Below, piece after piece: positions 1 through 11,512 of a stretch of DNA of 64,000 bases. The notes under the pieces are model-generated. The model saw only the letters and a program-made list of their open reading frames with translations. It made no database searches and had not been told where the DNA came from. The DNA is taken from NCBI RefSeq assembly GCF_001411555.2, contig NC_049911.1, positions 34,857,340 to 34,921,339 on the forward strand. Direction: 5' to 3'. Position 1 is the first letter of the stretch. Each line of letters opens with the position of its first letter. The translations under genes were made by a program, and so were the position numbers. The DNA is from Juglans regia. Lineage: Eukaryota; Streptophyta; Magnoliopsida; Fagales; Juglandaceae.

Positions 1-3000
1 GGTTTCAGAAGAGCCATAGCCTGTTCCCTGGAATCATGCGTATCTATACTTCTCACTTCAGCAATAGCATCAACATTTTCAGCATGGTGTCTGTCAGCCA
101 CATCCCCAATCACAGGATTCTTTGAAGAAAGAATTGCATAATTCTCTATAAGCTTCCTCAGCAACTCTTCCAGGCAATGAATACTATCACTTCCAGAAAC
201 CAGATCTATGGTTCCAGATTCTTGCAATGCGTCGCTAGCCAAATCCTGCAATCTTTTGATTTTGCCTTCAATGATGACAATCTTCTCCTCATTCCCGAGC
301 CTCTCAACTAATTTCTCACTCAAACCAGTAACTTCATTCTGCAGCTTTTCTTTCTCAAGTTTGAATTCAACCATCCTCACTGAAAGTTTTTCATGTTCAT
401 GAGTCAGAATCTCCAATCTTTCAGAGAGGTCCTCTCTCTCTCGACTAACTGCTTGGAGGTCTGCCTCGAGTTCAGACACTCTCCTTTGTGACTCTTCCAA
501 ATCAGCACTTAGTGATCCACAATAGTTTTCAAAATTATCAATCTTCTGCAGGAGAGAGCTTCTATCATGTTGAGCCTCCGATAGTGCTTTTCCTAACCAC
601 TCAATCCTATCCTCTGGTTCCACAGACCGAAACTGTGAAGGCATATCAATCCTGTCCAAAAGTTCTTCCAATCTCTGTACTAAATCATTCCTTTCCATTA
701 AAGATTGTTCAAGCATTTCATTTTGTTCAGCCAACCCATATAACCTATTTTGAAGCTCCTCAAATTTTCTTCTCATATCGTCCTCTGAATTTGAGCTTGG
801 CTGTACACCATCTTTCCAAGCATCCAAAGCAGCAAAAGCTGCATCAGAATATGAACCTCCTCCAGCAGAACTTTTCTGGTCCCAATCAGTCAGAGGCACC
901 GAGTTTCCAGTAGTTGACCTTGCCAACCAATCAATCTTTTCAATTATATCTCTAGAATGAAAATGCTCTGGCAGATCTAGATCTTCTAAAATCTCTTCTA
1001 TTCTCTGCAGGACAGAATCTTTATGAAGGAATGATTCTCTTAATGCAGTGGCTGAGTTGCGAATGTATGACAGCTCAGATTCCAGAGCTTCCACACGCTC
1101 ACCAGCCTCTGAGTAGGTCTTAAGTTTTGTTTCAACTTCTTGAATCCTAGAGTCTTTCAACTGTATCTCATGCAAGCATCTCTCCAGTTGACTAGAAGTA
1201 TCAGCCAGGGACTGTTTGAGACCATCACGTTGCACAACCAAGCCTTTGCCCTTGGCAACAGCGATGCCGAGTTTCTCTCTAATAGAAGATACTCGCTGCT
1301 CTGTCTGTTCAAGTTCACTTCTTTTCTCCCGTAATTCAGAGCGTGCAGCAATGAGGGTTTCCTCCGCGAGGTGTAAACTGTCCTTAAGAATAAAGATCTC
1401 ATTTTCGTGCTCAAAGCACAAGGATTCTAACTGATGTATCTTATCCTGCAATTCAGTCAGTTCAATCATCTTGGACCCAAACTCTTCTCTAGACAAGCCA
1501 ACCTGCACATCAAGCTCCTTAGATTTCTGAACAAGAAGAGACACCACCGTCTCCAAATGAGAAGCATGAGTTTTATCCAAGTTAATCTCATCTTCACCCA
1601 GTTTTAGCACACTTTCCACATCATCTACTAATTTATGGACAGTATATGCATCAAGGCATCTTCTGCTTATTTCCTCAAACTCTCTTTCTCTACGAATTAA
1701 CTCTGCTGTGAGTTTATTGTTAACAGTTCTGAGCTGCAGCTTCTCCTCTAAAAAATCGTCCAGTTGTTCCAACAGCATCTCATATTCACTATAATCTAAA
1801 GGATCAAGCAGTTTCTCAATTTGTATGTTTTTCTCACTTTCATCCACAGATCCACAGGAACTGATCACAAGTTGCCTCAGTCTACCATGCATCTTATGCA
1901 ATATACTAATAGCCAATTCATTCTTTCCATGCAAATCATCAAATTTCTCATTCACATGTTTGTGTAAGGTACAGATTTCCTCATGGTCGATCTGAGCAGC
2001 TTGGAGTTTCCCCTGCAGAGCCTCAATCACTTTGGTAGCAGCACTAACAGAAGCAACAACGCGGCTACTGACGTTCATGCCATCCTGAGTGCCAATTGAG
2101 ATAGTCGAGGTTAAAAGTTCCCCAACTGATTCATCAAGCTTCCCAACAGCTTCAAGGATTTCGGCCACTGTAGAATTCCAATCTTCAAGTAACAACACCC
2201 TCTCAGCCATTTCTTTCTGCATATTCTCCAACTGATTGCTGATGGAAGCAGCCATCTCATTTGAACCATGCTGTAAATCATCCAAACGACTTTGCAAGTC
2301 ACTAATTCTTGATTGATACCCACAAAGCTTTTCACCAAGCTCACGGTTTTCTGCTTTGAGATTAATGCCTTGCAGCTTTAAGGATTCAAAGAGAACTTCA
2401 AGTTCGCCATCCTTCGCTTCAACCTCGCAAACATGTTGCTTTAAAGCTTCAAATAGAACCTCAAGCTCAATGTTGGCTGCTTCCAAATAGTTACTATGTT
2501 CCTTCAGAGCTTCGTGTTCAGCCATGAGTTCCCTGAATGTGGCATCAGCTATTTTCCTACCATCTTGCTCCCCTGTGAAGAGTACACTGGCATTCTCAGC
2601 ATCCATTCCCAACTGCTTTATCAATGTTCTCAAATTTCCAGCTAGCTCTTTTGTTACCATGAATGGATCTGCTGCTGGTGATTGATTTTCAGTAGGATCC
2701 CTTTCCCCTTCCTCTTGTTCATCAACATGCACCTTTGACTCAAAGGCTTGAATCAGTTTTGATATCCCCGGTGCAGCAACTTTCCGGCTAAAAGAAGTGG
2801 AATGAAAATGTGCCCCTTCTATTGCTTTTTCAAGTTTCTGCAATATTTTCTCCGCCCCCTCCAAGTGTCCCTTCAAGGTAACAAACCCACAAGGGTCGTC
2901 AAAGACTTCTTGTTCAGGCAGCAGGATTGGTGGTCCTACTGCAAGGCCATCAGATAAGGGCTTCTCCAACACAGGAGAATAAACTTCACCATCTTGCTTC

Positions 3001-6000
3001 CTAGTAGTCTGGTGAGAATCTTCATAATCTGTCACACTTTCATGGCCCCTACTTCGTACTTCCTGACTGACTTCATTCCCAGCTTCACCAGCTTGGCAAG
3101 GTATTGGGCTTTGCTGGCCATCTATCTCTCTTACTTTAGCTTTGAATACCTCCAGACTGCTCTGAAGTAGAATGTTTTCCTCAGTGAGTTGTTCAAGGCG
3201 CATTGTCATTTCCTTCAGGCTGCTTTCAACCTTCATCCGCTCGGTGTGTTCAGTAGAAAACTGGTCTTGAAGAACAAAAAGTTTGGAAGTAAACTTCTCG
3301 CTCTCAAGATTAAGATGCTCCTTGTCCTCTTCAAGCCTGCTTCTTTGCTCTGTTACCAAAGCAAGACTCCCGTTTAAGCTAGTGTTTTCAACCTGCAAAG
3401 CTGCCACCAAACCTTTACAGTCAGCCAATTCTAGAGATAGTTTCTCATTAGCATGGAAAAGATGCTCCTTTTCCTCTTCAAGCTTCGTTCTCTCCTCTGT
3501 CACTGAAGACAGACTCCCACTTAAGTTGGAATTTTCAACCTGTAAAGCTGCCACCAAACTCTTGTCATCAGCTAATTCTTTTGACAGATTCTCATTCTCA
3601 TTGAGTAAAAGCACCCTCTCCTCCACAAGTTTCTGTCTCTCTTCAGTCATAGAAGCAATGGTCCCATCTAATTTCTTATTTTCCACCTGTAAATCTGCTA
3701 TCAAAATCTTGCAGCCATCCAACTCTGTTGACAGGCTCAACAAATCCCTTTCTGACCTTTCCAATCTACTCTGCAACTCGCGTGCTCCAGAAGAAAATTC
3801 CTCAACTTCTGCCTTCGCTTTACGAAATTGATCTTCGAGCTCCTCCCACCTGCTAGTAACAGTCTGGAGTTCAGATATGCACTGAACATGCTCTTCAGCG
3901 AGGAATTGATTACTCTCATGAGCTTCCTTGAGTGAAGCATTAAGCACAGATATTTCATCAACCAGCTGATGGTGCTGGTGCTCTAACTCCATCTCTAGCT
4001 CTGAGTGTTCAGCAAGTTGCAAGTGAAAGATATCTTTTGTAAAATGTGTGAGAATTAACTCTTCATTGAGTCTCTGCAATAATTCTGTAAAGCCATGTTT
4101 TGCAAAAGCCCCAAAATCAGTCCCCAACTCTGCATTAGAAACAGATTCTCTTGAATCGAGCAAAAACCTAAACTCTTCTTCATTGAGCCCCCTTATCACT
4201 TCCGTGAGCTGCATGAGACTGATTGCACTCACATCTGCAACAGGAGACACAGTCTGTCCTTCAGCATAACATTTAGCTTCAAGAGGTCTTTCAGGGCCTT
4301 TAGCCTCAGCTATAAAAGATTCTTCAGGCATATATTGTCGATTGTAACCATCTGTGCCTGTCCTATTCTCTGAAACAAAATGAGTATTTTCTTCCCTGCC
4401 TTTTCCTAGGCCATCAGACTGGAAAAGCATGACCAAGTTTTCTTCACAAGATGAACCTGATGATATTTGTTCTCTTTGCTGATTTTGGATGGCAGGATTA
4501 CCAGTTGAGATCCCATCTGCCATATTTAAAGCCAAAACAGAAGCTGAAAACCCATCTGACAAGGTCGCAACATCAGGTGCAGACACTTCTCCTGATTCAC
4601 CAGTTTGTTCTGCTTCATGGGATGCCTCCTCCACAATATTATTTACTGAATCTATCCTTGGAAGAGCTTCAGCATTTATGCCAGGCTCAGACAGAGGAAT
4701 CTGCTGGTCTACTTTAAGCTCTGTTTCACTTTTACCTTCAGGTACAAAAGATTCATCAGACATATATTGCTGATTGTACCCCTCTGCAGCCGTCCTATTG
4801 TCCAAAACTGCACAACTCTTTTCTTCTCTGCCTCTTCCATCATCCCCAGATGGAAAAGGAATGAAGAAGTTTTCTTCGAAATACGATCCAGGCACTATTT
4901 CTTCTCTCTGCTCATTTGTCATGGCAAGATTAGATGAGATCCCATCTACCCCATTTAAAGTCAAAACAGAAGCTGAAAACCCATCCAACAAGGTCGCACC
5001 ATCATATGCAGATACATCTCCTGACTCACCAGTTTGCTCTGGTTCAAGGGATACCTCATCCACGTAAGTCTTTAGTGAAACTATAGTTGAAAGAGCTTCA
5101 GCGCTTTCGCCAAGTTCAGAGAAAGGAAGCTGCTGGTCTCCTTCAAGCTCTATTTCACTGCTTCGATCAGATTGCTTTGAGTCCAAAACATCAGCTTCCT
5201 GCATTGCCCCTACCCAGCAACAAATGAGTGAATACGATTATACATCAAATTCATGCATCATTGCTACTAACCAGCCAAACGTATTTCTCAGATGAGACAA
5301 AATTTACACTACAAGAAGTATCAAGAGAAGGAGAGCACAACCTATATCTGTTACCTGATCTTCCCTCAGCTGAGTTGAGGACGTATCAGGCTCGCCAGCC
5401 CCCATTGAGTGCGATACTGGTGAATCGGAGATCTCCGTATGTGAATCGGCACGAGGAGTTTCCTTTTCAGTAACCTCAGGCGGCGCTGTTGGAATAAGAG
5501 TAGTGGAAGATGCATCAGCATCAGCTTGCTCAGCTTTATCATATTTTTTTGATGATTTTCCATGGCTAGCACTGCTTTTAATTTCCTTTTTCTGACGAAA
5601 TTGTTGAAGCTGGTGATAAAAAAAAAAAAAGAAACAAACATAAATTTGCACTCTTAGGGAATGAGCATAAACAGCCAAACAACGATTCAAGAACCAATGT
5701 CTAGCACCAAACATCATATCATCAAGAAAACCTTTTCTATCCCCTTGCTGGTATACCAAAAAAAAAACAATAGAAACCAGGAAGTGAAAACTCAATCTTC
5801 TTCTGCTCTAGTCCCGCAAAAAAAGCAACCAGCTTGCTCGTCCACACACAGTTATTGAATTTGAACCCAAAGTTTTAAGTATTATTTCAAGAGGAACTCA
5901 ACATCACAGAACGTGCGATTAGAACCTATTCCTTTTAAGTTCCAAAGTTACTCCGCAACCAAACAGGAAGTACCAATTAACAGCAGTTTCAAATCTGGAA

Positions 6001-6082
6001 ATTGTAAACTATAATAATGATAGATAAGGACCTTTTTCCGTCCGGCAGCGAGCAGATCGGTACGGCTCTTGTTCTTGTCCAT
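1..6082 (-). CDS. Giant coiled-coil protein, TNO1/golgin-like (5' part, truncated at the window edge)
   Basis: The start codon is at 6082-6080. Exon 1 (6082-6032) encodes 17 residues, MDKNKSRTDLLAAGRKK. Exon 2 (5609-5355) encodes 85 residues beginning LQQFRQKK. Exon 3 runs open from 5198 to base 1 without a stop, so at least 1,834 residues are encoded. Both introns are GT-AG and phase 0. The N-terminus is acidic and low-complexity. From about 4,150 downward the protein is almost continuous heptad coiled coil rich in E, K, L and Q, with segments such as GKGLVVQRDGLKQSL. The N-terminal signature is the one I know from plant proteins annotated as 'trans-Golgi network-localized SYP41-interacting protein 1' (At4g31570 group). 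Those are large tethers thought to act at the TGN or Golgi. The C-terminal exons are outside the window, so any membrane anchor cannot be checked. Function is inferred from family resemblance only. The protein carries internal repeats, listed separately. Confidence 0.85.
3274..3740 (-). repeat. 147-bp direct repeats encoding 49-residue coiled-coil units
   Basis: Inside exon 3 of the giant coiled-coil gene, similar units recur every 147 bp; matching points are at 3421, 3568 and 3715. Each unit encodes 49 residues, exactly seven heptads, with the shared core L-x-x-E-L-A-D, then A-L-Q-V-E-N, then V-T-E-E-R. A weaker fourth unit lies towards 3274. The length keeps both reading frame and coiled-coil phase. 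Confidence 0.8.
4313..5176 (-). repeat. Internal tandem duplication of about 432 bp (144 residues)
   Basis: Two similar blocks lie head to tail in the acidic N-terminal part of the giant coiled-coil gene. Corresponding points are AAAAGATTC at 4314 and 4746, exactly 432 bp apart. Both encode DQQ(L/I)P, QTGESG, DGFSASVL, REE, NRT and YN(Q/R)QYM(S/P)(D/E)ESF in the same order. The copies have clearly diverged, so the duplication is not recent. Confidence 0.8.
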
Positions 6083-6960
6083 CCGATCGGCTCTGTTCTT
6101 GGTTGCCGCTGAGACTCCACACAAATCACACCCACCGACAAGGTTCAATCACCATTAGAGAAACTGCCTCTATACCATGACCAGCGAAAAATGAAAAATA
6201 AATAAATAAATAATCAAAACTGAATGAATAGATAACATTTACCGAATTGAGAATTTGTTCGCACATAGAATACAACAAGATTAAATAAAACTCCAGCTTT
6301 CCTGTCCTTTTCAGAAAATGAGACACTCGCCTAGAGTAAGTAAATCCGAAGCTTTACGAATACCTAAGATTCAAAATCCCAGTTTCTTGTATTTTCTCAG
6401 CGACCAGACAAAACATAGAAAGACCTGATTCCAACTTTCTACTATCTAAAACTCAAATTATAGGACCCTAATCACAGACGCCCCCAAACGAAAATTCAAA
6501 ACAAAACCAAGAAAAGGGAAAATAAATGAAACGAAAACAGTGTGATTCACTAAACGAAATGAAAGCGCACCTCGATTCCTCTCGGCTCGATCTATTCGAC
6601 GTTGTCGTCTTGATTACGGTGGGGTTCCCGTTTGGTGCCAATTGCTTCCGTTTCAAAAATAAACCAAAGCCCGAATGTGTGATAGTCTTTTTCTTTAGCT
6701 TACTTCTCTTTAGATCTAACGCGACCTTCGTTTTCTCTGTGGGCTCGTTAGGTAAAATGTCGAAATAGGCCCACAAAGCAAACGGTTTCGAGCCACCGTC
6801 CGATCCCCGTATGTGTTGCAGATGCCAGCTATACATACTTCCGTAGCAAGTAAGCGACAGAGGAGACCCATATGGGCTCGAGCCCGCACAGTCTTTTTGG
6901 GCCTATTCGGCCCGGTGTTTATATTTAACGGGCCTCTAATCACGGCTCAGAGAGAATGGG
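6083..6960. promoter_or_regulatory. Leader and promoter region of the giant coiled-coil gene
   Basis: This stretch lies just upstream of the minus-strand start codon. Reading the minus strand, a CTCAG before CGGCAACC near 6105 could be an acceptor of a leader intron, with a first non-coding exon somewhere in 6,450-6,600. Neither point can be proven from sequence alone. The base composition is noticeably less A/T-rich than the spacer that follows at 6,960. The open frames here are short and resemble no family. Confidence 0.35.
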
Positions 6961-7087
6961 GTCTTCGGCTTTAGCGGCCCTTATCAAAGTTGTAATATTA
7001 AGATTTGATTTTAATTGAGTGACATAATTTTATTAGTTGTTTAAAAATGAGTTGTAACAAAATTATAGGTATATAATACTCTGTATG

Positions 7088-7328
7088 GAAAATATTCCGG
7101 ACTGAATTTCATAAAAATGGAAAATAATATATGGAGAAATATATTATTTTTTATAATAAATATCTTTATTAAATCTTTTAAATTTTTTATAATCAATTTT
7201 TTAAATTTTCACACAGAATATAATAAAATTTTAATTTTTTTAAATCTCAAAATAATAATAATATTAAAAAATAATATTTTATTTAAATTTCATCTTAATT
7301 CACTATCCAAACTGAATCTTAATCTTTA
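7088..7328. mobile_element. A/T-rich MITE-like element
   Basis: This resembles the dispersed family of about 150-240 bp seen at many places in this window. It has an A/T-rich core with AATATAATAAAAT-type motifs and ends in CATCTTAATTCACTATCCAAAC, the typical right end of the family. The left boundary is unclear. Confidence 0.45.
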
Positions 7329-7329
7329 T

Positions 7330-8224
7330 TAATTTTTGTAAAATACATATATTTTTCAAAAAAAAAAAAAAAAACATTTTCACCGTGCTGTTGATATTAG
7401 TCTTGCTTTGGTACCTATCTAATATGAACTGTATTGTTATTTATAACTCATAGTTATTTTGGCATTAAATTTCAACATTCTTATGTAAGTTAGGTTGATT
7501 GATTTATTCTTTAATATATAATGTAACATAAGAAAATGCACACATGCAGCCCTTACGCATGGCTTGTCTCTTTAATTCAAAGTTTAAACGGTCTAAAGTC
7601 AGTGCAATTTTATATCCTCTGTAAACAAGTCGTCGATATTCTTTTTTCTTCTTAATTCCCGATGAAAGAGGACGCCAACAAATATTGACTTCGATATCGA
7701 ATATATATATATATTTTTGAATTATTCTTATTATATATTCCTCTAACCACCGAGAGAAGCTGTGCCCTAACAGTAGCTCAATCGATTAAAGAAATGCGGG
7801 GCATCTTTTTTAAGGCAACTTGCAAAAAAAAAAAGGTCCAAAGCAAAATTCCTATTGCGTAGCACGTGAATGTTACTCAATCTGGAATCCTATGGCTATG
7901 GGTCAAAGTCTATCATAATGTATATTAAATAATAGATAACCATATCATATCATATTCATTAATTATAAGATATGCTTGGGATTCTGATCTGTTAATTGCA
8001 TGCTTTATTTTTTTTAAAAAAAAGTAATAATTTAGCTTGGGTTTTCTAGAATAACCATTCAAAGTTCAAACCCATTGATTTATATTAGATCAATGATATT
8101 TACAGTTATATAATGTACTAATCTCGTATATTTCTTTCAAAAAAATTAATAAATTTAAAATGTACATAAAATAATTATTTTATTAATTGTGAATTCAATT
8201 TCTTTTGAAGGAAATGCCCGAGAC
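7330..8224. other. A/T-rich spacer, no gene seen
   Basis: Poly-A runs (7360-7375), short TA repeats near 7695-7715 and no open frame with recognisable content. I see nothing functional here. Confidence 0.6.
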
Positions 8225-8227
8225 TTA

Positions 8228-9011
8228 TGGTATGTTTGGGTACCAAACTACTTTCAATATTTTTTAAATATTCTCATATTTTTAAAAATACTTCATATAC
8301 CAAACAACTTAAAATATTCTCAATGGGACCCACAAACCCACTTTAATCTCTACTCATAACTATTCACAAACATTAAAAAATAAAATCACAATAATATATA
8401 AATAAAAAATAAAATTACTATAATATTTATCACTATTAAATATAAATAAAAAATAAAAAATAAAATCACTATAATATATAAATAAAAAATAAAATCGCTA
8501 TAATATATAAATAAAAAATAAAATCACTATAATATATAAATAAAAAATAAAATCATTATAATATTTATCTCTATTATATATAAATAAAAAATAAAATCAC
8601 TAGAATATATAAATAAAAAATAACATTACTATAATATTTATCACTATTATATATATATATAAATAAAATCATTATAATATTTATCACTATTATATATAAA
8701 TTAAAAATAAAATCATTATAATATTTACCATTATTATATATAAAAGTAAAATAAAATCACTACAATATTTATTAATATTAAAAAATCACAATAATAAAAT
8801 TATTATAATATTTATTACTAAAAATAAAATCACTATAATATTTATGAGACCCATACATTTTTCAACTACCTACTCAAAAGTCAACAACTCAACATACTTC
8901 ACACATCCAAACAACTCAAAATACTCTCAATGAGACCCACAAACTCATTCCAATATCTACTCATAACTATTCATAAACATTCTCAACACTTCTCACTACC
9001 CAAACGTACCC
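8228..9011. mobile_element. Tourist/PIF-Harbinger-like non-autonomous element with an A/T array
   Basis: The ends are inverted: TGGTATGTTTGGGTA on the left and, read from the right, GGGTACGTTTGGGTA. Both sides are flanked by TTA (8225-8227 and 9012-9014), the three-base target duplication typical of PIF/Harbinger. The GGG-TATGTTTGG-type terminus is also typical of Tourist MITEs. Inside, a subterminal module of about 75-80 bp (around 8303-8375 and 8918-8990) occurs twice in the same orientation. It flanks an A/T tandem array (8385-8850) built on units like AATAAAATCACTATAATAT. There is no transposase frame. A reverse-oriented relative lies at 45,750-46,624. Confidence 0.75.
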
Positions 9012-10197
9012 TTAATAGTATTACATTTTCTGTAAATTGTGAACAACATAATCATTATGTGATCTAAATGTATGGATTCGTGTGGATAATTTTACGTGAT
9101 ATAAAATATAATAATTTTCCGACCAGAAAAATGTAATATTAATAATGTCTCGTAACAAATTAAGATCCGTTCGATAATAGTTTTATGGGACAAATGATCT
9201 GTAACGAGGAATCAAATCCCAAACCAGATCGGCTGGAATGTTGCTTAGCAGTATTTAATAAGATTTCCAAGGAGTCTGCAATAATGTTGTTTTCCATTAA
9301 AATGTTCCATTATTACGAGTCAAGTCAACCAATATGGGTTCCATTATTAAGATTGTTAAAGAAGGTAATCATTGTTGATTATGAGAAAAAGGCATGCAGT
9401 GATCCTGAAAAAGTTTGTGGCATTGTGCTTCGTGCCCGTGTATGAGTTTTTTTTTCCGTAAAAAAATCATAATAATATTTTAATTTTATTTATTTATTTA
9501 TTTTATAAAATATTTTAACTCAAATTATTTTACTATTATTCATAAATTTTCTCGTTACTATTTACAGATTTTTCATCTCATATATATAATCCTAAATTTT
9601 GTATTTAATAAAATTAAAAAAATAATAATAATAATAATTTGTAACTTACTTTAGCATCTCATACTAAATAAATACAGAGTAGTTTTACAAAACTAAAATT
9701 CATTTTATACAGAGCAATTTCATTTCATCTCATAATTATAGAATAGCGGTAAATGAATTTGAGTATTAGTCAAAACAATACGACATCGTCAGAGACAGTT
9801 TGTGAATGGGAGAGGCTTATAGATTGGGAGATTTCTAGATGATGATCTCTTTTAAACAATCCTTATAGGGGTTAGGTCAAAATCAATTTTGCTGTATAAT
9901 AATGTGATGGTCTCGTTCTCGAGGGGAAAAAAAATACGTACTAGTACCAGTTGACTTTATCAGACAACGAAGGCAAAATGTTATTGAAACATCGTTCTCT
10001 TTCAATTCTACTTGTGAAAAATATCCCAAGCAAGGAATCAAATCCAAGCGTGTATCAATACACTACTAAAATAATCTGTCGCGACTTTTAAATATCATTG
10101 ATCGGATCTTAAATGATAATAAAAATTGCTAGAATACAATGATTGAACGTTCAAATTGACTTAATTGGTAATTTAATGTGCAAATTGAATAACTATA
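9012..10197. other. A/T-rich spacer, no gene seen
   Basis: The open frame at 9185-9445 (86 codons) resembles no family I know, is isolated and has A/T-rich codon use, so I treat it as chance. Short ATT/TTTA repeats occur at 9480-9500 and ATA repeats at 9620-9645. Confidence 0.5.
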
Positions 10198-10198
10198 A

Positions 10199-10398
10199 GA
10201 CCTAGTTTATTTTTACAAATGAGATGAATTGAGATTAAAGTTAAAAAGTTGAATAAAATATTGTTAAAATATATACTCTTAATATTATTTTTGTTTTAAA
10301 ATTAAAAAAATTTAAATTGTTTTATTATATTTTGTGTGAAAATTTAAAAAAATTGTAATGATTAAATGAGATAAGTTGTAAAAAAAAACGAGACCAAA
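10199..10398. mobile_element. A/T-rich MITE-like element
   Basis: It begins near AGACCTAGTTTATTTTTAC and ends near GTAAAAAAAAACGAGACC, so the ends are imperfectly inverted. AATGAGATGAATTGAG follows the left end and AAATGAGATAAG precedes the right end. The core has the TTGAATAAAATATT motif shared with the other copies. Confidence 0.5.
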
Positions 10399-11008
10399 TT
10401 TTCACAATTATGATAAGATTAGCTAAAGGAAGCCGAATATAATTTATTTCCCCAATTATGAGATTTTTTTAAAATCATGATTAAATATCTTTGATGCGCA
10501 CTCACATCCCACAAAACAAAACTAATGTTTTGACATGCCTAGTGACATTTTATGATATTCTTTATTCCCTCTATATTATAGTTTATTTTGGTGGAGTGTG
10601 ACCCTTAATGATAGCATCTTGATCCAAGGATATCCAATTGGCTTAGACTTGGTAGTAATGAACACACACCTAGATGGAAGGGTAACAATCCCTTTTCATT
10701 ATCTTTAACATCGTAGCAAGTAAAAAACACTCAACAATATTAATGGTTTGGAATGGATATGAATGGACTTTGAAGAAAAAAAAAAATCACAAGTTTGCAG
10801 TATATTTTGTCTACGTATTTTTTTCATATATTCTGTTTATTTGATTGGCCAAATGATTTAAATAGTCAAATATTGAAAAAAAATTGATAAAGATAATACA
10901 CACAACGCGAACACAATTAGATAGAATATAACTTATTTAATGGGAATAATATTTTTATTTAAGATATAGAGTATTTATGTAATTATAATAGATAACAAGA
11001 AAACTCTA

Positions 11009-11213
11009 AGGCCTTGTTTAGATTCAAAGTTGATATTCACACATCTCATTTCATCTCATTTTATATAATCATTATAATTTTTTAAATTTACATAAAATAT
11101 AATAAATAATTCAATTTTTTAAAAATAATAATGATATTAAAAAAATATTTAAAAAATATTTTATTTAATTTTATACTTTGATCTCATATGAATTTACCAT
11201 CCAAACCTCTTAA
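11009..11213. mobile_element. A/T-rich MITE-like element
   Basis: It begins AGGCCTTGTTTAGATTC and ends near CATCCAAACCTCTT, with CATCTCATTTCATCTCATTT close to the left end and ATAAAATATAATAAATAATTC in the core. It is among the clearest copies of the family in this window. Confidence 0.6.
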
Positions 11214-11319
11214 AGTCAAATAATCAAAATATACCATATTTTACTATATATAGGTAAATGGAAGGGAGATGTATTCCTCAGCTGGTTCAAAGTTCAAACT
11301 AATTTTTAGAAGTGATTAA

Positions 11320-11512
11320 GGGTCGGTTTGAATAATAAAAATGTTATTTCATTTCATTTCATTATTATAATTTTTTAAAATTTTTATATAAAATATAATA
11401 AATAATTCAACTTTTAAATTTTAAATCAATAATAATATTAAAAAATAATATTATAATAATATATTTTTTAATTTTTAATATTCATCTCAATTCACTATTC
11501 ACTATCAAAACA
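11320..11512. mobile_element. A/T-rich MITE-like element
   Basis: It starts GGGTCGGTTTGAATAATA, continues with repeated TTTCA, and has the ATAAAATATAATAAATAATTC core. The right end is CATCTCAATTCACTATTC. It lies about 110 bp from the copy at 11,009. Confidence 0.55.

Noticed and set aside
8385..8850. CRISPR-like or satellite array
   Set aside because: The units are A/T-rich and irregular, without unique spacers, and they lie between the terminal modules of a transposable element in a plant genome.
9185..9445. An 86-codon frame MGQMICNEESN...
   Set aside because: Isolated in spacer DNA, no family match, no neighbouring exon signals.
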